A stretch of 64,000 nucleotides of DNA from Oceaniglobus roseus (GCF_002869745.1 NZ_PNOS01000015.1:1-64000); one strand, 5' to 3'; shown: positions 35,489 to 43,991, numbered from the stretch's first letter. The notes: generated by a model from the letters alone, not told the origin. Program-made: numbers and translations.

Positions 35489-36256
35489 ATGGCACAGTCC
35501 TTCCGCCATCCCGAGATCATGGACATCGTGCGCCGCGACGGCATGGTGACGGTCGAAGACCTTGCGGGCCATTTTAACGTCACCCACCAGACCATCCGCC
35601 GCGACCTGAGCGACCTTGCGGAATCCGGCAAGCTGGAGCGGGTCCACGGCGGCGCGATCCTGCCCCCGGTCACCGGCAACATCGGCTACGAGGACCGGCG
35701 CAGCATCAACCACGCGGGCAAGATCGACATCGCCCGAGCCTGCGTCGCCGACCTGCCGGAGGAGTGCTCGATCTTCCTCAACATCGGAACGACGACCGAG
35801 GCGGTGGCGACCGCCCTGCTCTCCCGGCGCAACATCATGGTGGTGACGAACAACCTGAACGTGGCGAACATCCTCGCCGCTGCGGACGGCGCGCAGGTCG
35901 TGGTCGCGGGCGGTGCGCTTCGCCGGTCGGACGGCGGCCTGGTGGGCACCCTGACCAGCCAGACCATCTCGCAGTTCAAGTTCGACTTCGCCGTGATCGG
36001 CTGCTCGGCGCTCGATTTCGACGGCGACCTCCTGGACTTCGACATCCTCGAAGTCGGTGTCAGCCAGACGATCATCCGCCAGGCCCGCAAGGTCTTCCTG
36101 GTCGCCGACCACACCAAGTTCCAGCGCCACGCGCCTGTCCGGATCGGATCGCTGTCCGAGGTCGACAGCTTCTACACCGACCGGCCCGTTCCCGCTGCCC
36201 TGCAGGACATGTGCGACGAATGGCAGACCAAGGTCGTCGTCGCGGACGGAGATTGA
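35489..36256 (+). CDS. glpR: Glycerol operon repressor GlpR (DeoR family)
   Basis: DeoR-family regulator of 255 residues. Helix-turn-helix TVEDLAGHFNVTHQTIRRDL at 20-40, with HGGAILPP closing the DNA-binding domain. The effector domain contains LNIGTTTEAVA and VADHTKFQR, the sugar-phosphate (glycerol-3-phosphate) sensor motifs. Divergent from glpS, it most probably represses the glycerol transporter. It converges on repC, and two parS sites lie between them. glpK and glpD are not in the window. Confidence 0.9.
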   Translation: MAQSFRHPEIMDIVRRDGMVTVEDLAGHFNVTHQTIRRDLSDLAESGKLERVHGGAILPPVTGNIGYEDRRSINHAGKIDIARACVADLPEECSIFLNIGTTTEAVATALLSRRNIMVVTNNLNVANILAAADGAQVVVAGGALRRSDGGLVGTLTSQTISQFKFDFAVIGCSALDFDGDLLDFDILEVGVSQTIIRQARKVFLVADHTKFQRHAPVRIGSLSEVDSFYTDRPVPAALQDMCDEWQTKVVVADGD

Positions 36257-36262
36257 AGAGAA

Positions 36263-36278
36263 GTTCACAGCTGTGAAC
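36263..36278. other. parS centromere-like site 1 (repABC)
   Basis: Perfect palindrome GTTCACAGCTGTGAAC, matching the repABC parS pattern GTTNNCNNNNGNNAAC. The perfect symmetry extends to 22 bp (36260-36281). It lies just after glpR and 43 bp before the repC stop side. RepB would bind here for partition. Confidence 0.8.
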
Positions 36279-36304
36279 TTCGCCGTGCGGCGTGGCAGGA
36301 AAAA

Positions 36305-36320
36305 GTTCACAACTGTGAAC
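36305..36320. other. parS centromere-like site 2 (repABC)
   Basis: GTTCACAACTGTGAAC, the same parS pattern with an asymmetric centre (AC). It abuts the repC stop codon. The start-to-start distance from site 1 is 42 bp, four helical turns, so two RepB dimers would sit on the same face. Confidence 0.8.
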
Positions 36321-37505
36321 TCAGGCCGCGCGGGAGCGATGGCGCGGGCGGATCATGTCGGTGCAGGAGAACATGCCGTTTTCACCCCTGCGGATGAGGC
36401 TGTGGAGGTAGGCACCCGGCACGCGGATGTCGTCCAGGCGCTCCAGCATGGCCGCCACGACCACCGCGGCTTCTGCCCGGCCCATGCAAAGCATTGCCTT
36501 TTCCCAGACCGATAATGTTATCCCCAGCATCGGGGCCACAGACAATGCCGTGCGCAGCATGTCGTCCCAGTCGCGTATCCCGTCCGGTGCGTAGCTCAAT
36601 ATTTCCGGACAGGCGTCCAGCACCTCGCGCAGCGTGAGCTTCGCCGCGTCTCGCGCCACATTTGCCGGTATCACAGCGCGGAGCGTTGGGGTTTCGTGAA
36701 CCTCTTCGTGGCCATGGTCTTCATCAATGGATTCTTCATTTGATCTCTGAAGGTGCTGCTCGATTTCGCCGTCGCTGGTGCTCATTTCACCGGATTGATC
36801 GGGCGCGAGGACCGCGCCCGCCTCTTCGATCAGCGCGGCATGGTCGTCCCGCAGACGGATGAGCGCCTCGCGGTCGAGCTTCCGGCGGAGCGTGCGGCAC
36901 GTCAGCCGGGCCGCGTCGCGCATCCGGTCCCAGAGCCCGAGGCCCGGGTGCGTCTCCGCGCCCAGGTCCGCCAGTCCGAAGAGATCGCGGTGCATCAGGC
37001 TGACGGTCTCGCGCAGCGCGGCGATCTCTGCGGCCAGCTGTTCGGCGGCGGCGGCATGGGCTTCTATTTCACCGGCGCGGGCGGCAAGTGGGGTGAGGTC
37101 GAAGCCGTAGGCCACCGGAGCGGCTCCGGTGCGGCGCACGTAGCGCTTCCCGTTGGGGCTGTCGCGCCGCATCACGAGGCCGCTGTCGACGAGGCGGGCC
37201 AAGTGGCGGCGCATGGTCGAACAGGGCATGCCGTGAAGCCGCGCGCAGAGCGTGGCGTTGGACGGATAGACGATCAGGGCCCGGCCCGGCCGCAGCACGG
37301 TCTCGGGATGGAAGCTGACCAGCGCCTGCATCACGGCGAGATCGCGGTCGGACAGGCCATAGGCGCCCCGCGCCGTGGCCAGCCTGCGCAGAACGGCCCA
37401 TTTGTCGACGCCGTCGGCCGCAGGAGCCGCCGCCGCGCGGGCACGATGTTCCAGCACGGCAGCCGTCATCGGCCGCCGGAAAGGCGTTACGGGGGTGTAG
37501 CCCAT
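36321..37505 (-). CDS. repC: Replication initiator RepC
   Basis: repABC-type initiator, 394 residues from ATG 37505 (GTG at 37517 would add four residues). The N-terminus YTPVTPFRRP is the standard RepC opening. Winged-helix DNA-binding region at about 45-135 (LSDRDLAVMQALVSFHPE, CSTMRRHLARLVDSGLV). An acidic linker at about 245-275 corresponds to an AT-rich stretch of DNA. The C-terminus ILSYAPDGIRDWDDML and VPGAYLHSLI is conserved in the family. In this family the origin lies inside repC, making RepC act in cis. It is separated from repB by a gap expected to encode the antisense RNA. Confidence 0.95.
   Translation of the reverse strand: MGYTPVTPFRRPMTAAVLEHRARAAAAPAADGVDKWAVLRRLATARGAYGLSDRDLAVMQALVSFHPETVLRPGRALIVYPSNATLCARLHGMPCSTMRRHLARLVDSGLVMRRDSPNGKRYVRRTGAAPVAYGFDLTPLAARAGEIEAHAAAAEQLAAEIAALRETVSLMHRDLFGLADLGAETHPGLGLWDRMRDAARLTCRTLRRKLDREALIRLRDDHAALIEEAGAVLAPDQSGEMSTSDGEIEQHLQRSNEESIDEDHGHEEVHETPTLRAVIPANVARDAAKLTLREVLDACPEILSYAPDGIRDWDDMLRTALSVAPMLGITLSVWEKAMLCMGRAEAAVVVAAMLERLDDIRVPGAYLHSLIRRGENGMFSCTDMIRPRHRSRAA
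36717..36752. other. AT-rich segment in repC, candidate oriV
   Basis: The lowest-GC stretch within repC (CTTCATCAATGG, ATTCTTCATTTGATC and neighbours), in a gene otherwise strongly GC-rich. In studied repABC plasmids the origin maps to an AT-rich part of repC. No iterons were seen. Position by analogy only. Confidence 0.45.
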
Positions 37506-37577
37506 CTTTTCTGTCACGAAGGCAATAAAAGAGCGGCCCGCGAATCACATAGGACTTGCGGAAATCTGCCACGGCCA

Positions 37578-37644
37578 CTAGCTTGAAGGTGCTAGAAACA
37601 AGTCAGGGTCTCGTGGGGCGTCGTCCTTGCGGGACCTTTTCTTT
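37578..37644 (+). ncRNA. Candidate antisense ctRNA of the repB-repC intergenic region
   Basis: The 177-bp repB-repC gap is expected in repABC replicons to encode a small RNA antisense to the repC leader. On the plus strand (opposite to repC) it contains the inverted repeat CTAGC-N8-GCTAG (37578-37595) and, further on, a small hairpin GTCC-TTGCG-GGAC (37623-37635) followed by CTTTTCTTT, a plausible terminator. Exact ends and promoter are not determined; the call rests mainly on location. Confidence 0.5.
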
Positions 37645-37682
37645 GCCTGTCTCGTGCCTCCTTTGTTGGTTTCTGCTCGGTC

Positions 37683-38684
37683 TCAGTCTTCCGCCTGCTT
37701 CAACCAGCGGGCGTGAAGGTCTTCGATCAGGTCCTGCGCCCGGGCTTCCACCCAGTCGGCGAAGGGCCCCTCGTCCAGTTCCAGCGCGATCCCCTTGCCC
37801 GACCGGCGCAGAACGCCCCCGGGCGCGCCGCCGACGGTCAGCCTGCGTTTCGGCCGGCGCGCCGGGGCAGGGCGGGGAGCGGCTTGGCCGACCGCCTTCA
37901 GCACGGCTTCGAAGGCCGCGACCGACACCTCGCCCGGCTCGCTTTCCGTGCCGTGCAGCACATAGGCGTCGCGGGCCTTCGCATGCACGTCCTCGGCCAC
38001 CGCGATCAGGCGGGCGGGGTCGGGTTTGGCCTCGGCCATGGCCTGGGCCAGCGCTTCCCACCGGGGGCGACCGATGCCGGGGGCGGGGCCGATGGCCTGC
38101 GCGAGGTCGCGGCCGATGGCCTCGGCCACCTTGATCGCCATGGAGACGGAGGATTTCGTGACGGTCAGAACCTCGGCCACCCGGTTCTGGGTGCCGAAGC
38201 CGCTTTCGACCAGTTCCTGCGCGAACAGCGCCTTCTCGATGAACGAGAGGTCGCGGCGCGCCATGTTCTCGGAAATCTGGGTCTGGAGCGCGGCGCCGTC
38301 GTCGAGCGTGGCGACCAGCGCGCGGACCTTGGCGACCTTGTCCGAAAGGCGGATCGCCTCGAGCCTGCGCCGCCCGTAGACGAGGAGATAGCGCCCCTCG
38401 ACGCTGGGATGGCGGCGCACGAGGATCGGCACCGCCTGTCCGTTGACCTCGATCGCCTCGCGCAGGTCGGCCACGTCGGAGGGGTCAAGCCGGTCGGCAA
38501 GGCGGCCGTCCTCGATGGTGTCGGGGTCCAGCTCCCAGACGTGATGGGCGTCGACGGCATCGCGGGCCGAGCGCAGCGCGCGGTTGCTGGTCATCATCGG
38601 CGCCGCGCCGGAGGCCGGGGCAGGGCCCCCCGCCGCCGCGAGCCCGTCGAGGATCGACATGCGCTTCTTCTTGCCGCTGGTCAT
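37683..38684 (-). CDS. repB: Partition protein RepB (ParB family)
   Basis: Centromere-binding ParB-type protein, 333 residues. The N-terminal box YGRRRLEAIR is near 103-112, preceded by the NGQAVPILVRRH strand. The conserved ISENMARRDLSFIEKA is near 137-152. A helix-turn-helix lies at about 163-190 (QNRVAEVLTVTKSSVSMAIK). The C-terminal part serves dimerisation. It overlaps repA by four bases and acts with RepA on the parS sites at 36263 and 36305. Confidence 0.95.
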   Translation of the reverse strand: MTSGKKKRMSILDGLAAAGGPAPASGAAPMMTSNRALRSARDAVDAHHVWELDPDTIEDGRLADRLDPSDVADLREAIEVNGQAVPILVRRHPSVEGRYLLVYGRRRLEAIRLSDKVAKVRALVATLDDGAALQTQISENMARRDLSFIEKALFAQELVESGFGTQNRVAEVLTVTKSSVSMAIKVAEAIGRDLAQAIGPAPGIGRPRWEALAQAMAEAKPDPARLIAVAEDVHAKARDAYVLHGTESEPGEVSVAAFEAVLKAVGQAAPRPAPARRPKRRLTVGGAPGGVLRRSGKGIALELDEGPFADWVEARAQDLIEDLHARWLKQAED

Positions 38685-39868
38685 GTGCGCCCCCAGGTCT
38701 GCCGGATCAGTGCCGCAATCTCGTCGTTCACCGCGTTCAGGCTTTCGATGGCCCGGTCGTAGGTCGACCGCGTGAAGGCGCTGCGCTCGACCTCGTAGAG
38801 CGTCTGCTTGGTCAGCCCGGCGTCCGAGATCGCGGTCGATTTCAGCATCGGCGCGTTCAGCACCTTGTCGCCGTACATCGTGCGCAGGAAGGCGACGATG
38901 CGGTTCTGCGGCGCGTCCGAGGTCTCGTACCGGGTCAGCAGGTAGCGCATCCAGTCGTGGGACATGTCGGCGCCGCTTTCGGCGATGACGTCCATCAGGT
39001 CGGCGGTCATCCTCAGGAACTGGCTCATCGACATGACGTCCAGCATCTCGGGGTGGATCGTGACCAGCACGCCCGTGGCGGCCGACAGGGCCGACATGGT
39101 GAGGAAGCCCAGCTGCGGCGGGCAGTCGATCACCACCACGTCGTAGTCGGAATCGACCTGCGACAGAGCCTCCTTCACCCGGAAGAAGAACAGACCGGCA
39201 TTTCCCTGCGACAGGGCGCGGGGCGTTTCATGCTCGAACTCCATCAGCTCGAGGTTGCCGGGAATCAGGTCGAGGTTCGGGATGTAGGTCTTGCGGATCA
39301 CGGTCGAGATCGGCGCCGGATCCTCGTAGCGGATCGCGTCGTAGAGGGTGCCGCCGTCCTGCAGGTCGAACTCGGGCTGGACACCGTGAAGCGCGGTCAT
39401 CGAGGCCTGCGGGTCGAGGTCGATGGCCAGCACGCGGTAGCCGGTCAGCGCCAGGCGCTGCGCGAGGTGGGCGGAGGTCGTCGTCTTGCCCGAACCGCCC
39501 TTGAAGTTCATCACGCCGATGATCTGGAGGTGGTCGCCCTCGCGCCGGCCGGGCAGGTAATCGCCGGGCTTTCGGGCGGTTTTCTCAAGCAATATCCGAA
39601 GGTTGTGGATATCCTCGACGGAGTAGAGGCGGCGGTTGCCCGGCGTCAGCTCGGGCGAGGGGCCCTTGCCGTCGAGGTGCAGCTTGCGCAGGTAGGAGTC
39701 GTTGACGCCAAGCAGCGCCGCGGCCTCGCCCGAGGTGAAGCGGCGCATCTGCTTGGTGGCGTTCGGGGGAAACAAATTTTCCCGCTGCGAATGCAGCTGC
39801 CCCGCCAGCCATTCGGCGTGTTGGCGGATGACCGCGTTCAGGTCATCCTGCGCAAAGTTCCTGTCCAT
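38681..39868 (-). CDS. repA: Partition ATPase RepA (ParA family)
   Basis: ParA-type Walker ATPase, 395 residues. An N-terminal helix-turn-helix region (about 43-85, SGEAAALLGVNDSYLRKL) allows autorepression. Deviant Walker A KGGSGKTT is at 123-130, with ALDLDPQASM-like switch (AIDLDPQASMTAL) and Walker B VVVIDCPPQLG. First gene of the repABC operon. The 208-bp upstream region holds its promoter; the small inverted repeat GGCG-TTAAT-CGCC at 39919-39931 is a possible operator. Confidence 0.95.
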   Translation of the reverse strand: MDRNFAQDDLNAVIRQHAEWLAGQLHSQRENLFPPNATKQMRRFTSGEAAALLGVNDSYLRKLHLDGKGPSPELTPGNRRLYSVEDIHNLRILLEKTARKPGDYLPGRREGDHLQIIGVMNFKGGSGKTTTSAHLAQRLALTGYRVLAIDLDPQASMTALHGVQPEFDLQDGGTLYDAIRYEDPAPISTVIRKTYIPNLDLIPGNLELMEFEHETPRALSQGNAGLFFFRVKEALSQVDSDYDVVVIDCPPQLGFLTMSALSAATGVLVTIHPEMLDVMSMSQFLRMTADLMDVIAESGADMSHDWMRYLLTRYETSDAPQNRIVAFLRTMYGDKVLNAPMLKSTAISDAGLTKQTLYEVERSAFTRSTYDRAIESLNAVNDEIAALIRQTWGRT

Positions 39869-39998
39869 CTGCCCTCGTGCCGCTGCCTGCTTGCATCCGC
39901 GTCGTGTTCACGGAATATGGCGTTAATCGCCGCTTTTTCGTGACCTTGAAGAAAGCGTCGGATTCGCGCAAGGGTTTTCTACATGTGGTATGCCCCGC

Positions 39999-40070
39999 AA
40001 GCCCGCAGAAGTGCAGGGAAAAGACACTGATCTGGCTGAAACAGAGCCGATCTGGGCAATTTGCGGGCTT
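39999..40070. repeat. Spaced inverted repeat between repA and the amino-acid transporter
   Basis: AAGCCCGCA (39999-40007) and TGCGGGCTT (40062-40070) are exact inverted repeats 54 bp apart. Between them GATCTGG occurs twice. The segment follows the ATPase stop on the minus strand and may form a 3' hairpin or be a protein-binding region. Meaning unknown. Confidence 0.35.
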
Positions 40071-40076
40071 CGGAGC

Positions 40077-40865
40077 CTACCGCAACATCTGCGCGCCGCG
40101 ATCCAGGTAGGTGTCCAGGAACTGCTCCAGCCGCGGCTCGCGCGGGGCGGCGAAGACCTTTTCCGGCGTGTCGTGGAACAGCAGGCGGCCATGATCGAGG
40201 AAGCAGACGGTGTGGGCGACGGAGGCGGCGAAGCCGATCTCGTGGGTGACGACGACCATGGTCATGCCCTCGTCGGCCAGCGCGCGCATCACCGTCAGCA
40301 CCTCGCCGGTGAGTTCCGGGTCCAGAGCCGAGGTCGGCTCGTCGAAGAGCATGATCGTGGGGTCGAGCGCCAGCGCGCGGGCGATGGCGACGCGCTGCTG
40401 CTGGCCGCCGGAGAGCTGCGCGGGGTAGTGGCCCGCGCGTTCCTTCAGGCCGACCTTGTCGAGCTGCGCCATGCCGCGCGCCTCGGCCTCGGCGCGCGGC
40501 AGGCCGCGGACGCGGCGCAGCGCGGCCGAGACGTTGCCGAGCGCGGTCATGTGGGGCCAGAGGTTGAACTGCTGGAACACCATGCCGATCTTGCCGCGCA
40601 CCCGGCGCAGTTCGGCCGGACTCTGGCGGCGTCGCGCGCTGCCGGTGCCGGTGAAGCCCAGCGGTTCGCCCTCGATCTCGATGCTGCCGCTCGTCGGCTC
40701 CTCAAGGAAGGCCATGCAGCGCAGGAGGGTGGACTTGCCCGAACCGGAGGGGCCGATCAGGCAGGTGACCTGGCCGCGGGGCACCTCGAGGGAGATGTCG
40801 CGCAGGACCAGCGTGTCGCCGAACTTCTTCGACAGGGTGGCGATGCGGATGGCGGGATCGGTCAT
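40077..40865 (-). CDS. Polar amino-acid ABC transporter ATPase
   Basis: GlnQ/HisP-type ATPase, 262 residues. Walker [11 protein letters not shown]-loop VFQQFNLWPHM (a hallmark of the polar amino-acid class), signature [15 protein letters not shown], Walker [16 protein letters not shown] and H-loop VTHEIGFA. The ATG at 40865 has AAGGAC upstream; a GTG at 40880 overlapping the permease stop is an alternative. Last gene of a four-gene importer operon. Confidence 0.9.
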   Translation of the reverse strand: MTDPAIRIATLSKKFGDTLVLRDISLEVPRGQVTCLIGPSGSGKSTLLRCMAFLEEPTSGSIEIEGEPLGFTGTGSARRRQSPAELRRVRGKIGMVFQQFNLWPHMTALGNVSAALRRVRGLPRAEAEARGMAQLDKVGLKERAGHYPAQLSGGQQQRVAIARALALDPTIMLFDEPTSALDPELTGEVLTVMRALADEGMTMVVVTHEIGFAASVAHTVCFLDHGRLLFHDTPEKVFAAPREPRLEQFLDTYLDRGAQMLR

Positions 40866-40876
40866 GGCGCGGTCCT

Positions 40877-41539
40877 TCACGGGGTGCCGAAGGTCGAGAG
40901 GCGGCGTTCGGCGAGGCGGCCGAGGAGGTTCGCAAGCTCGACCAGCGCCCAGTAGACGAGGGCGAGCACGACGAGGGATTCGACGAAGGCGTATTGCTGC
41001 GAGCCGATGGCGCTGACGGTCATCGTCATCTCGGGCACGGTGATGAGCGACAGAAGCGCGGTTTCCTTCAGGAGGATCACCGCCATGTTCATCGCGGGGG
41101 GCAGCACCAGCAGGGCCATTTCCGGCAGCAGGATGAAGCGGATCGTCTGGCCGCGGCTGAAGCCCGCGCAGGCCGCGGCCTCGACATGGCCGGTGGGGAC
41201 GGACTGGTAACCGGCGCGGAAGATCTCGGCATAATAGGCGGCGCCGTAGACCGAGAGGCCGATGAGTCCCGCCGGGATCGGGTCGAGACGCAGGCCGATG
41301 TAGGGGCCGCCGAAGTAGAGCAGGAAGATCTGCACCAGGAAGGGCGTGCCGCGCAGGATCTCGACCGGGAGGGACAGGGCGAGGTCGACGAACCGTCCAC
41401 CGAAGCGGCGGGCGGTGGCGACGAGGAAGCCGAGGGCGGCGGCCAGCAGGGTGCCGGCGATCCAGATCAGGATCGTGACGCCCAGCCCGGCGAGGATCTG
41501 CGGCCCCCTGGCGAGGATGACGGCGAAATCGAAGCTCAT
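40877..41539 (-). CDS. Polar amino-acid ABC transporter permease
   Basis: HisM/GlnP-type permease of 220 residues, about five hydrophobic segments. SLPVEILRGTPFLVQIFLLYF and AYYAEIFRAGYQSVPTGH (EIFRAG motif) mark the class; the EAA loop is EAAACAGFSRGQTIRFILLP. The ATG at 41539 overlaps the preceding permease stop. It forms a heterodimer with that permease. Confidence 0.9.
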   Translation of the reverse strand: MSFDFAVILARGPQILAGLGVTILIWIAGTLLAAALGFLVATARRFGGRFVDLALSLPVEILRGTPFLVQIFLLYFGGPYIGLRLDPIPAGLIGLSVYGAAYYAEIFRAGYQSVPTGHVEAAACAGFSRGQTIRFILLPEMALLVLPPAMNMAVILLKETALLSLITVPEMTMTVSAIGSQQYAFVESLVVLALVYWALVELANLLGRLAERRLSTFGTP

Positions 41540-42180
41540 GCCGAGGGCAGTCCGGGCAGGGCGCGTTCGGCGCGGCGTCCGAGGAAGGCGACGACGACGT
41601 TGATCGCGAGATAGATCAGCCCGGCGGAGGCGAAGATCGGCAGCGGCTGGTAGGTGGAGGCGGCGAGGTTCTGGGCCATCTTCGTCAGTTCGATCAGGCC
41701 GACGACCGAGACCAGCGACGACGCCTTGAGGATCAGGATCGCCTCGTTCACCAGCGCCGGGAAGGTCATGCGGAGCGCGATCGGGGTGCGGATCCAGAAG
41801 AAGCTCTGGGCGCGGGTGAACCCCGCCATCTCGGCGCTTTCGATCAGGCCGGGGGCGACGCCCTCGAACCCGCCGCGCAGGTTCTCCGCCTGGTAGGCGG
41901 CGGTGCAAAGGGAAAGGCCGATCAACGCCGTCGCGAGGCTCGGGAGGGTGATGCCGAGGGAGGGCAGGAGGTTGAAGATCAGCAGGAGCTGCACCAGCAG
42001 CGGCACGCCCCGGAAGAACGAGATGAAGACGACCGCGAAGCCCTTCAGCGCGGCATTGCCCGACATCCGCATGGCCGAGAGGACGATGGCGATGGCGAGG
42101 CCCGCGAGGATCGACACCGCGCTGACGAGGATCGTCATCAGCGAGGCCTGCAACAGCAGCTCGAACAGGGTCCAGGTCAT
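41536..42180 (-). CDS. Polar amino-acid ABC transporter permease
   Basis: Permease of 214 residues with the class motif FISFFRGVPLLVQLLLIF and the EAA loop ESAEMAGFTRAQSFFWIRTP. The relation to the next permease is that of the usual tandem pair. It follows the binding-protein gene after 56 bp containing a GC-rich hairpin. Confidence 0.9.
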   Translation of the reverse strand: MTWTLFELLLQASLMTILVSAVSILAGLAIAIVLSAMRMSGNAALKGFAVVFISFFRGVPLLVQLLLIFNLLPSLGITLPSLATALIGLSLCTAAYQAENLRGGFEGVAPGLIESAEMAGFTRAQSFFWIRTPIALRMTFPALVNEAILILKASSLVSVVGLIELTKMAQNLAASTYQPLPIFASAGLIYLAINVVVAFLGRRAERALPGLPSA

Positions 42181-42201
42181 CGGGGGGTCCGGAGGTCAGG
42201 G

Positions 42202-42226
42202 GCGGCGGGGCAGGGGGCCCCGCCGC
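42202..42226 (-). other. Intercistronic hairpin after the binding-protein gene
   Basis: Stem GCGGCGGGG/CCCCGCCGC (extendable by one G-C pair) in the gap between binding protein and permease. Such hairpins commonly stabilise the highly expressed binding-protein message relative to the permease message. Confidence 0.5.
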
Positions 42227-42236
42227 GAAGGTCAGG

Positions 42237-43061
42237 TCAGATGGCGGGCTCGGTCACCTTCTCGGGCATGTCGAAGGTGGTGCCGAACCATTTCTGCTGG
42301 AGCTTCTCCATCCGCCCGTCGGCGCGCATCTTCAGCAGGATCTCGTCGATCTTGTCCATGAGGCTCGCATATTCGTCCTCGATCCGGCCGGGATAGCCGA
42401 AATAGGTGGGCGTGCCGAAGGCGGGGGTCACGACCTTGAACACCTCGGGACGCTGCGAGGCGACAAAGGCGATGTTCGGAAGGGAGTTCGCCACCGCCTC
42501 GATCCGGCCCGCGGCGAGGTCGGCGTAGGCCTCGTTGAACGAGACGTATTCGCGGATTTCCGAGGCGGGGGTGTCGAGCGATTCGGAGAAGGCCTTGAGC
42601 TGCGCCAGTTGCGCGGTGCCGGTACCTGCGCCCACCGGCTTGCCCGAGATGTCCTCGGGCTTGGCGATGTCGCTGTTCGCGCCGACCAGCAGTGCCACGG
42701 TGGCCTCGGCGATCGGAGAGGAGAAGCGATAGCGCTTCATCCGCTCGGCGGTGATTGTGGCGGGGCCGGCGACCATGTCGAAGCGGCCCGCTTCCAGACC
42801 GGGCAGGACGCCGGTCCAGTCCAGCGTGATCCATTCGATCTTCACGCCCATGTCCTTGCCGATCTCGTCGAAGACGTCGACGTTCAGGCCGGTGTGGGTG
42901 CCCGCGTCGACGAAATCGAAGGGGGCGAAGGCGGTTTCGGTGCCGACTTTCAGCACCCCGGCCTCCATCACGCGGGCCAGCGCATCCTGGGCCTGCACGG
43001 GCAGGACGGCGCTGAGGCTGAGCGCCACCCCGGCGAGGGCGGCAAGAAGTTTCCGTTTCAT
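42237..43061 (-). CDS. Polar amino-acid-binding periplasmic protein
   Basis: Type II periplasmic-binding protein of 274 residues (family 3, SBP_bac_3). Signal peptide ends at LPVQAQ (about 25). The mature start VLKVGTETAFAPFDFVD and GLNVDVFDEIGKDMGV are class-typical; GRFDMVAGPATITAERM forms the ligand hinge. The ATG at 43061 is chosen for the clean signal. First gene of the operon under a good promoter. The exact amino acid is unknown. Confidence 0.9.
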   Translation of the reverse strand: MKRKLLAALAGVALSLSAVLPVQAQDALARVMEAGVLKVGTETAFAPFDFVDAGTHTGLNVDVFDEIGKDMGVKIEWITLDWTGVLPGLEAGRFDMVAGPATITAERMKRYRFSSPIAEATVALLVGANSDIAKPEDISGKPVGAGTGTAQLAQLKAFSESLDTPASEIREYVSFNEAYADLAAGRIEAVANSLPNIAFVASQRPEVFKVVTPAFGTPTYFGYPGRIEDEYASLMDKIDEILLKMRADGRMEKLQQKWFGTTFDMPEKVTEPAI

Positions 43062-43139
43062 GGTCGTCTCCCTGGATGGCCCTTCCTCGGGCCTGCTGGT
43101 TCGTGTCCGGTGCGGGTCCTGCGACTCCGCCCTGTCTTT

Positions 43140-43168
43140 TGAATAGACAATACCGAGGCTGACGCCAA
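43140..43168 (-). promoter_or_regulatory. Promoter of the amino-acid importer operon
   Basis: Minus strand TTGGCG (43168-43163), 17-bp spacer, TATTCA (43145-43140), about 80 bp upstream of the binding-protein ATG. The -10 overlaps the inverted repeat TGTCT-N7-AGACA (43133-43149), a possible operator. Confidence 0.6.
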
Positions 43169-43262
43169 AATCGCCGTCGTGCAATGGTGGAGGCCGCACC
43201 GGGATGCCTTTTCGGGGGCGCTCTGCCGCGGATGTGCCCGAGAAACGGGCATCTGCCGGGCG

Positions 43263-43988
43263 CTATTCCCTGCCGTCGAGCCAGGCGCGGATGATCGCCC
43301 TGTGGCGTTGGCCATCGTAGCTGGGGAAGTGGCCGCCGTGGACGACGCGCACGGGCAGGTCGAAAAGGCGCACCATCGAGCGGTGATAATCGGCGGCGTC
43401 CGCGTGGTAGGTATCCTCGATCAGCGGGCCGTCATAGACGATGTCGCCCGAGAACAGGATGCCCGTCGCCGCTTCCCACAGCGCGATGCCGCCGGGGGAA
43501 TGGCCGGGGGTGTGGATCCCCTCGAACCGCCGGTCGCCGAGGTCCACCGTGTCGCCGTCCTCCAGCAGCCGCGTCGCGGGGGCGGCCCGGTTGGCGTAGG
43601 TCTCCGAGCTGTAGGGCAGGGGGGGCAGGCGGTCGAAGATGTCGTCGGTGACATAAGGGTCGGCGAGGGTCGCGGCGCGGGTGGGGTGGGCGAGGATGTC
43701 GGCCTCCAGCCGGTGCACCGCGCGGTCCTCGAACTCGTGATGGCAGCCGATGTGGTCGAAATGGGTATGGCTGGCGACGGCGGTCAGGGGGCGTTCCGTC
43801 ACCAGCGGCACCCAGTCGCGCAAGGAGAGCACGCCCATGCCGCTGTCCACCAGCATGTCGCGGTCCGACCCGCGGACGTGCCAGACGTTGCAGCGGTAGA
43901 ACTCCTGGATGAACGGCTCGTCGATCAGGGTGATCGCATCGTCAATCCGGCGGATGCGATACCAGTCCTCGGGGCGGGCGCGGTCCAT
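43263..43988 (-). CDS. MBL-fold metallo-hydrolase
   Basis: Metallo-beta-lactamase-fold enzyme, 241 residues. The zinc motif HTHFDH is at 74-79; further ligands are His in IHTPGHSPGG, Asp in LFSGDIVYDG and His in VHGGHFPSY. Last gene of the Pot-like transporter operon, starting three bases after the ATPase stop. Neither signal peptide nor membrane segment is visible. It may hydrolyse a thioester, lactone or ester linked to the imported compound; substrate unknown. Confidence 0.85.
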   Translation of the reverse strand: MDRARPEDWYRIRRIDDAITLIDEPFIQEFYRCNVWHVRGSDRDMLVDSGMGVLSLRDWVPLVTERPLTAVASHTHFDHIGCHHEFEDRAVHRLEADILAHPTRAATLADPYVTDDIFDRLPPLPYSSETYANRAAPATRLLEDGDTVDLGDRRFEGIHTPGHSPGGIALWEAATGILFSGDIVYDGPLIEDTYHADAADYHRSMVRLFDLPVRVVHGGHFPSYDGQRHRAIIRAWLDGRE

Positions 43989-43991
43989 GGC

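Noticed and set aside
32829-35549. Open frame of about 900 codons on the plus strand over glpT/glpS
   Set aside because: Antisense to two clear ABC ATPase genes; no motifs.
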